Shown here piece after piece: positions 60,142-64,000 of a stretch of DNA of 64,000 nucleotides (its first letter is position 1; the number at the start of each line of letters is the position of its first letter). The position numbers and the translations under genes are program-made. This DNA comes from Actinomycetota bacterium. GTDB taxonomy: Bacteria > Actinomycetota > Aquicultoria > Subteraquimicrobiales > UBA9087. The notes beneath the pieces are model-generated. The model was not told the origin of the DNA and made no database searches. It saw only the letters and a list, made by a program, of their open reading frames with translations. Where the stretch lies: positions 80,588 through 144,587 of the forward strand of contig JASEEZ010000001.1 in assembly GCA_030019215.1 (NCBI GenBank). The letters run 5' to 3'.

Positions 60142-61272
60142 CTAAGCATGCTTTTCCATAAGCTCAACGAATCCATCAAACGCAGTTTTTCCTCCCGGAA
60201 CGCTCGGTCTCACCTTGGGGTAAAACTGCACCGAAAGAGCTGGCGTGTCCAAAAATCTCAAACCCTCGATCGTCCCATCGTGCAAATTCAGATGTGTGAC
60301 TTCAACGCGCCCAGATTTAGATTCGATCGTCTCTGCAGTTTTACTCTTCACCTTCGGCGATGATTCGGCCTCCACTACAAACCCGTGGCTCTGCGTCGTT
60401 ATCTCAATCTGATCCGTTTCGAGATTTCTCACCGGACAGGAGCCGAAGTGCCCAACACGCATCTTCCCTGTCTTGAGATCAGCTGCCAAAGCGAGCAAAA
60501 GATGGCCCAGGCCAATTCCAAAGACGGGCCTGTTGCCCAGCAAATTCTCAACTGTCTCGACTGCGTAGTTTAATGAAGTCGGATCGCCCGGCCCGCTAGA
60601 GAGAACAATTCCATCCGGCCTAAGTGAAAGTATCTCCTTCGCTGAAGTGCTCGCCGGCATCACCATAACTTTGCAACCAATTGATTCCAGACACCTCAGA
60701 ATGCCCCGCGTGATGCCAAAGTCCAGGGCAACAACGTTAAAGCGCATCACCTTCTTCGTCTCCCACCAGATATAAGGTTTTTCCACCGTCACATCTTTGA
60801 CCAGGTCTCTTCCCACAAGTCCAGCTGATTTTTTAGTCTTCTTCATCAGATTTTTGTGGTTGAGGTCCGTTGAGGATAAGACCGCTTTCATTGATCCCTT
60901 GTCTCGAATGTGTCTTGTCAAAGCGCGCGTGTCGATATCCTCTACACCCACTATGCCAAAATTTATCAAGAATTCCTCAAGTGATCCTTCAGCACGCCAA
61001 TTACTGTACAACCGGGAATACTCTCGAACCACTAGTCCCTCCAAGAATGCCCCCCTCGATTCATAATCCTCGGAGTTTACCCCACAGTTTCCGATGTGAG
61101 GATAGGACATTGCCAATATGAGCCCCGCGTAAGACGGATTGGTTAAAATCTCCTGATAGCCAAGCATGCTCGTGTTAAAAACCACCTCACCGGCAGCCTC
61201 ACCCAAAGCGCCAAAGGCAGTGCCTTCAAATATGGCTCCATCCTCTAAAACCAGGACCGCTTTCTTCTTCAT
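60142..61272 (-). CDS. carA: Carbamoyl-phosphate synthase small subunit with inactivated glutaminase domain
   Basis: 376 aa. The N-terminal small-chain domain is normal ([35 protein letters not shown]). The GATase domain keeps its fold markers ([23 protein letters not shown]) but lacks the triad: the nucleophile motif is [11 protein letters not shown] (Gly replaces Cys in FGICLGHQ), and the HPE motif is QFYPKV (Tyr for His, Lys for Glu). QNHG is QSHG. It should not hydrolyse glutamine, so the enzyme likely uses free ammonia. The stop overlaps nothing downstream; its start overlaps the pyrC stop by ATGA. Confidence 0.95.
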   Translation of the reverse strand: MKKKAVLVLEDGAIFEGTAFGALGEAAGEVVFNTSMLGYQEILTNPSYAGLILAMSYPHIGNCGVNSEDYESRGAFLEGLVVREYSRLYSNWRAEGSLEEFLINFGIVGVEDIDTRALTRHIRDKGSMKAVLSSTDLNHKNLMKKTKKSAGLVGRDLVKDVTVEKPYIWWETKKVMRFNVVALDFGITRGILRCLESIGCKVMVMPASTSAKEILSLRPDGIVLSSGPGDPTSLNYAVETVENLLGNRPVFGIGLGHLLLALAADLKTGKMRVGHFGSCPVRNLETDQIEITTQSHGFVVEAESSPKVKSKTAETIESKSGRVEVTHLNLHDGTIEGLRFLDTPALSVQFYPKVRPSVPGGKTAFDGFVELMEKHA

Positions 61273-62558
61273 GCAACCCTCCCATCCCTCAAAACCAACT
61301 TCCCATCGACTAAAACGTATTTTGCCATCCCGATCAACTCCCAGCCGCTAAGGGGAGAGTTCCTGCTCTTGGACTCGAACGAGCTTACATCAACCTTAAC
61401 TTTAACTTTAGGGTCAAATACCGTAACATTTGCTGGGCTTCCGACAGATAAGGATCCTGCCTCGAGGCCCAAAATCCTTGCGGGGTTGCAACTCAACTTC
61501 TCAATGAGCTGGGTATAGCTCAACTCGCCGCTCTCTACCAGCTCCGTTAGCATCAGAGGCAGGGTGGTCTCCAATCCAACGATGCCGAATGGTGCATAGT
61601 CAAACTCTCGCTCCTTCTCATGAAGGGCATGGGGAGCATGATCACTGGCGATGGCGTCTATCGTCCCCTCCTTTAGGCCTTCCCTTAGGGCCAGAACATC
61701 GACTTCCGTTCTGAGCGGTGGATTCACCTTGTAATTGGTATCGTAGGATTCCAGAAGAGCCTCGGTGAGCACCAGGTGATGAGGGGTTGCCTCACAAGTC
61801 ACCCTCACCCCCCTTTCCTTGGCCTGCCTGATTAACCTCACCGAACCCGCTGTGCTCACGTGAGTGATGTGAACTCTCGCCTCGATCATCTCGGCTAAGA
61901 TCATGTCTCTAGCGATCATGATCTCTTCTGCGGCCACCGGGACACCTTTCAATCCCAGCAAGGTGGAGTAAAAACCTTCATTCATCTGTCCCCGCCCCGA
62001 GAGATTCATATCCTCTGCGTGAACGATGATCAAGGCATCGAGCATCACAGAATATTCCAAAGCCCTCCTCATTACCTCAGCGTTCATCACCGAATTTCCG
62101 TCGTCCGAGAAGGCGACCGCACCAACTCTTATCAGCTCTCCCATCTCCGAGAGCTCTTCCCCCTTCAATCCCTTTGTGATGGCACCGACAGGGAGAACGT
62201 GGGCAACCCCCTCATTCTGTGCCCTTTCAAGGATGAGCTCAATCACCGAAGCGTTATCGACAACGGGATCGGTGTTGGGCATGCAAGCCACCGCGGTAAA
62301 GCCACCCTTCACCGCCGCCCTGGTACCGCTGGCGATGGTCTCCTCATCCTCCCTCCCGGGTTCCCTCAGATGCACGTGCATATCGATCAGACCCGGACAG
62401 ACGATTAAGCCGGAGGCGTCGATCACGTCCGCAGACTTCACCGAGATATCCTTTTTTACCATCTTGACCTTTCCGTCCTCGACCAGGACATCCAGAACAG
62501 CATCGGTCTTGTTCGCTGGATTAATGACCCGCCCGCCTCTGATCAAAACATCAGGCAC
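61269..62558 (-). CDS. pyrC: Dihydroorotase
   Basis: About 429 aa, amidohydrolase class I. Metal motif IDMHVHLREPG, carboxylate-lysine region, and IASDHAPHALHEKE (catalytic Asp). The GTG at 62558 overlaps the pyrB stop by 8 bp and fits the family start (MPDVLIRGGRVINP); TTG at 62573 is an alternative. Confidence 0.95.
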   Translation of the reverse strand: MPDVLIRGGRVINPANKTDAVLDVLVEDGKVKMVKKDISVKSADVIDASGLIVCPGLIDMHVHLREPGREDEETIASGTRAAVKGGFTAVACMPNTDPVVDNASVIELILERAQNEGVAHVLPVGAITKGLKGEELSEMGELIRVGAVAFSDDGNSVMNAEVMRRALEYSVMLDALIIVHAEDMNLSGRGQMNEGFYSTLLGLKGVPVAAEEIMIARDMILAEMIEARVHITHVSTAGSVRLIRQAKERGVRVTCEATPHHLVLTEALLESYDTNYKVNPPLRTEVDVLALREGLKEGTIDAIASDHAPHALHEKEREFDYAPFGIVGLETTLPLMLTELVESGELSYTQLIEKLSCNPARILGLEAGSLSVGSPANVTVFDPKVKVKVDVSSFESKSRNSPLSGWELIGMAKYVLVDGKLVLRDGRVA

Positions 62559-63480
62559 CCTCCCCACCCCCAATCAGGAGATATAGAATGGCCATTCTAA
62601 CGGCTACCCCGTTGGCCACTTGATCGGTAACTACAGACTGAGGTAGGTCAGCCACCTCCGCGGTTATCTCTATTCCCCGATTCATGGGACCCGGGTGCAT
62701 GATTAAAGCATTTTTCTTGAGTCTGCCCGCCCGCTCCTCATTCAGACCAAATAAGGCAGCGTACTCCCTCAGTGATGGAAAGAGGGTCTCAGTCTGGCGC
62801 TCCAGTTGAATTCGCAGAGCATAGACCACGTCAGCCTGGCCCAAAACGGTGTCCAGATCATAGCTCACCTCACAGCCCATCTCCCCTATCCCCATGGGAA
62901 TGAGAGTAGGTGGCCCCACGACCGTCACCCTCGCCCCCAGCTTAGTCAGAGCCAGGATGTTCGAGCGAGCAACCCGACTGTGGGCAATATCCCCAATGAC
63001 GACAACTTGCAAACCCTCAATCTTTCCTAATCGCTCTTTGATCGTGAACAGGTCCAAAAGCGCCTGGGTGGGGTGCTCATGAGCTCCATCGCCCGCGTTA
63101 ATCACCCCGCACTCAATCAACTTAGCGAGAAAATGGGGAGCGCCAGCGGCGGAATGCCTCATCACCACCAGGTCGGCATTCATTGCCTCGATGGTCTTGG
63201 CGGTATCTTTCAGACACTCCCCTTTGGCCACTGCACTGGCCCTAGCCGAGATATTTACCACATCAGCGCTCAGGCGTTTCCCTGCCAGTTCGAAAGACAC
63301 CCTGGTTCTGGTGCTAGGCTCCAAGAAGAGACTGACAATGGTTCGACCGCGGAGAGTCGGGACCTTCTTTACCGCCCGGGTGGATATCTCCCTAAATGAC
63401 TCCGCCGTATCCAAGATGAGTTCGATCTCCTCCCCATCCAACTCCCTGATGCCCAATAAATCCTTGCTTTTAAGCTGCAT
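62551..63480 (-). CDS. pyrB: Aspartate carbamoyltransferase catalytic subunit
   Basis: About 309 aa. Carbamoyl-phosphate motif FLEPSTRTRVSFELAG, HPTQALLDL, and HPGPMNRGIEI are present. No pyrI is in the operon. ATG at 63480 has GGAGG close upstream; the frame extends to 63519 but through the hairpin region. Confidence 0.96.
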   Translation of the reverse strand: MQLKSKDLLGIRELDGEEIELILDTAESFREISTRAVKKVPTLRGRTIVSLFLEPSTRTRVSFELAGKRLSADVVNISARASAVAKGECLKDTAKTIEAMNADLVVMRHSAAGAPHFLAKLIECGVINAGDGAHEHPTQALLDLFTIKERLGKIEGLQVVVIGDIAHSRVARSNILALTKLGARVTVVGPPTLIPMGIGEMGCEVSYDLDTVLGQADVVYALRIQLERQTETLFPSLREYAALFGLNEERAGRLKKNALIMHPGPMNRGIEITAEVADLPQSVVTDQVANGVAVRMAILYLLIGGGEGA

Positions 63481-63498
63481 CCTGCCTCCAGTTTCCAT

Positions 63499-63527
63499 AA
63501 AAATACCCCCGATGGACATCGGGGGCT
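63499..63527 (-). terminator. Hairpin with T-run between pyrR and pyrB (family-2 palindrome)
   Basis: CCCCCGATGTCCATCGGGGG (minus strand, 63506-63525) followed by TATTTTT. Looks like an intrinsic terminator or attenuator; it overlaps the pyrR stop region, so it could tune pyrR versus pyrBCAA expression. Confidence 0.7.
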
Positions 63528-64000
63528 CAAGTCACTTCCTCTCCAAGGATAACGGCATCGATGCCGTCTTCTTCCTCAAGGTTCACCCTCACTTCCTCTC
63601 GCTGAGAGGTGGGGATGTTCTTCCCCACAAAATCGGCCCGAACGGGAAGCTCTCGATGCCCCCGGTCAATCATCACCGCCAACTGAATCGTGGTCGGTCT
63701 GCCGAGGTCAAATATCGCATCCATGGCCGCCCGGACACTCCTCCCCGTGTACAGGACGTCATCCACCAGAATGATGTCTTTGCCCGTAACATCGAAAGTG
63801 ATCTCCGTGACGGAGGCCTTCGGCTGAGGACGGGTGCCTATATCATCTCGGTAAAAGGTTATATCCAGTGCACCCAAAGGCGGGGTTATCCCCTCTATCT
63901 CTCCAATCTTTCGAGCCAACCTACTGGCGAGATGCACTCCGCGACTCCTGATGCCAACCAGGGCCAAATTTTCAGCGCCTCCGCTTCTCTCCACAATCTC
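63527..64000 (-). CDS. pyrR: Bifunctional pyr operon regulator / uracil phosphoribosyltransferase, 5' end cut by window edge
   Basis: 158 codons visible; the frame stays open to base 64000, so the start lies outside. [19 protein letters not shown] and PRPP motif [22 protein letters not shown] match PyrR, an RNA-binding attenuator in many Gram-positives (mode of action differs by lineage). First visible gene of the pyr operon. Confidence 0.95.
   Translation of the reverse strand, partial: EIVERSGGAENLALVGIRSRGVHLASRLARKIGEIEGITPPLGALDITFYRDDIGTRPQPKASVTEITFDVTGKDIILVDDVLYTGRSVRAAMDAIFDLGRPTTIQLAVMIDRGHRELPVRADFVGKNIPTSQREEVRVNLEEEDGIDAVILGEEVT

Noticed and set aside
63499..64000. PyrR-binding attenuator loops in the pyr operon
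   Set aside because: No PyrR-binding consensus hairpin was found in the visible leader or between pyrR and pyrB; the leader upstream of pyrR is outside the window.

Overview
The window is a gene-dense bacterial chromosome segment of moderate GC, judged by eye at about 50-55%. It reads as a deep-branching, non-high-GC member of the Actinomycetota. The main evidence is an actinobacterial-type integration host factor (53276-53584) in front of gmk, rpoZ and coaBC, and a gene order typical of that phylum (pyrR-B-C-carA-carB-K-D-F-E-mihF-gmk-rpoZ-coaBC-metK-priA-def-fmt-rsmB-rpe-rib, and tilS-hpt-ftsH-folE-folP-folK). The lineage call is an inference from gene content and order, not from phylogeny. 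Most genes lie on the minus strand, so operons read from high to low coordinates.

Layout from left to right. (1) 0-7 kb: a partial ABC-class ATPase, birA, a DedA protein and the NAD pathway (nadA-nadB-nadC), with an easily missed 30-codon ribosomal-type protein between nadB and nadC. (2) 7-14 kb: folate genes folE-folP-folK (no folB between folP and folK), ftsH, hpt and tilS. (3) 14-22 kb: a MenA-type prenyltransferase, a PASTA/amidase_3 cell-wall hydrolase, and a c-di-GMP module. The module has a c-di-GMP-I riboswitch controlling a 61-aa Cys-containing protein, beside a large HD-GYP sensor and a lipoprotein substrate-binding protein. (4) 22-35 kb: an accessory region with a CBS protein, a PfkB sugar kinase, a frameshifted cation/proton antiporter, a beta-propeller protein, a REP-associated tyrosine transposase, three tRNAs (Arg-CCG, Glu-CTC, Gln-CTG), an HNH protein, a DJ-1/PfpI protein, an archaeal-looking ERCC4/XPF nuclease, and many repeats. 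(5) 35-42 kb: gltX and the riboflavin genes (ribD-ribE-ribBA-ribH) behind an FMN riboswitch. (6) 42-53 kb: translation and replication housekeeping (rsmB, fmt, def, priA), metK behind a SAM-I riboswitch, coaBC, rpoZ, gmk and mihF. (7) 53.7-64 kb: a complete pyrimidine operon, pyrR to pyrE.

The most unusual signals are these. CarA has lost all three catalytic residues of its glutaminase (Cys to Gly, His to Tyr, Glu to Lys), although the rest of CarAB looks intact. Several families of short palindromes are scattered through the window. They sit inside coding sequences in frame (birA, rpe, the amidase, the propeller gene, tilS, ribD), inside riboswitch aptamers (FMN twice, c-di-GMP once), and as terminator stems. 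One is a five-arm hairpin element whose loops are conserved while its arms change in a compensatory way. A duplicated copy of the hpt/tilS junction carries one of these elements and so provides an empty-site/filled-site pair. Two MITE-like families with terminal inverted repeats (R1 and R2) are also present, and one R1 copy supplies the last codons and stop of fmt. A 55-codon basic protein gene lies between pyrK and pyrD, overlapping pyrD by ATGA.

Three genes (antiporter, RlpA-like protein, propeller protein) have single frameshifts. These may be real decay, phase variation or consensus errors in a draft assembly. No CRISPR array, prophage or rRNA was seen.
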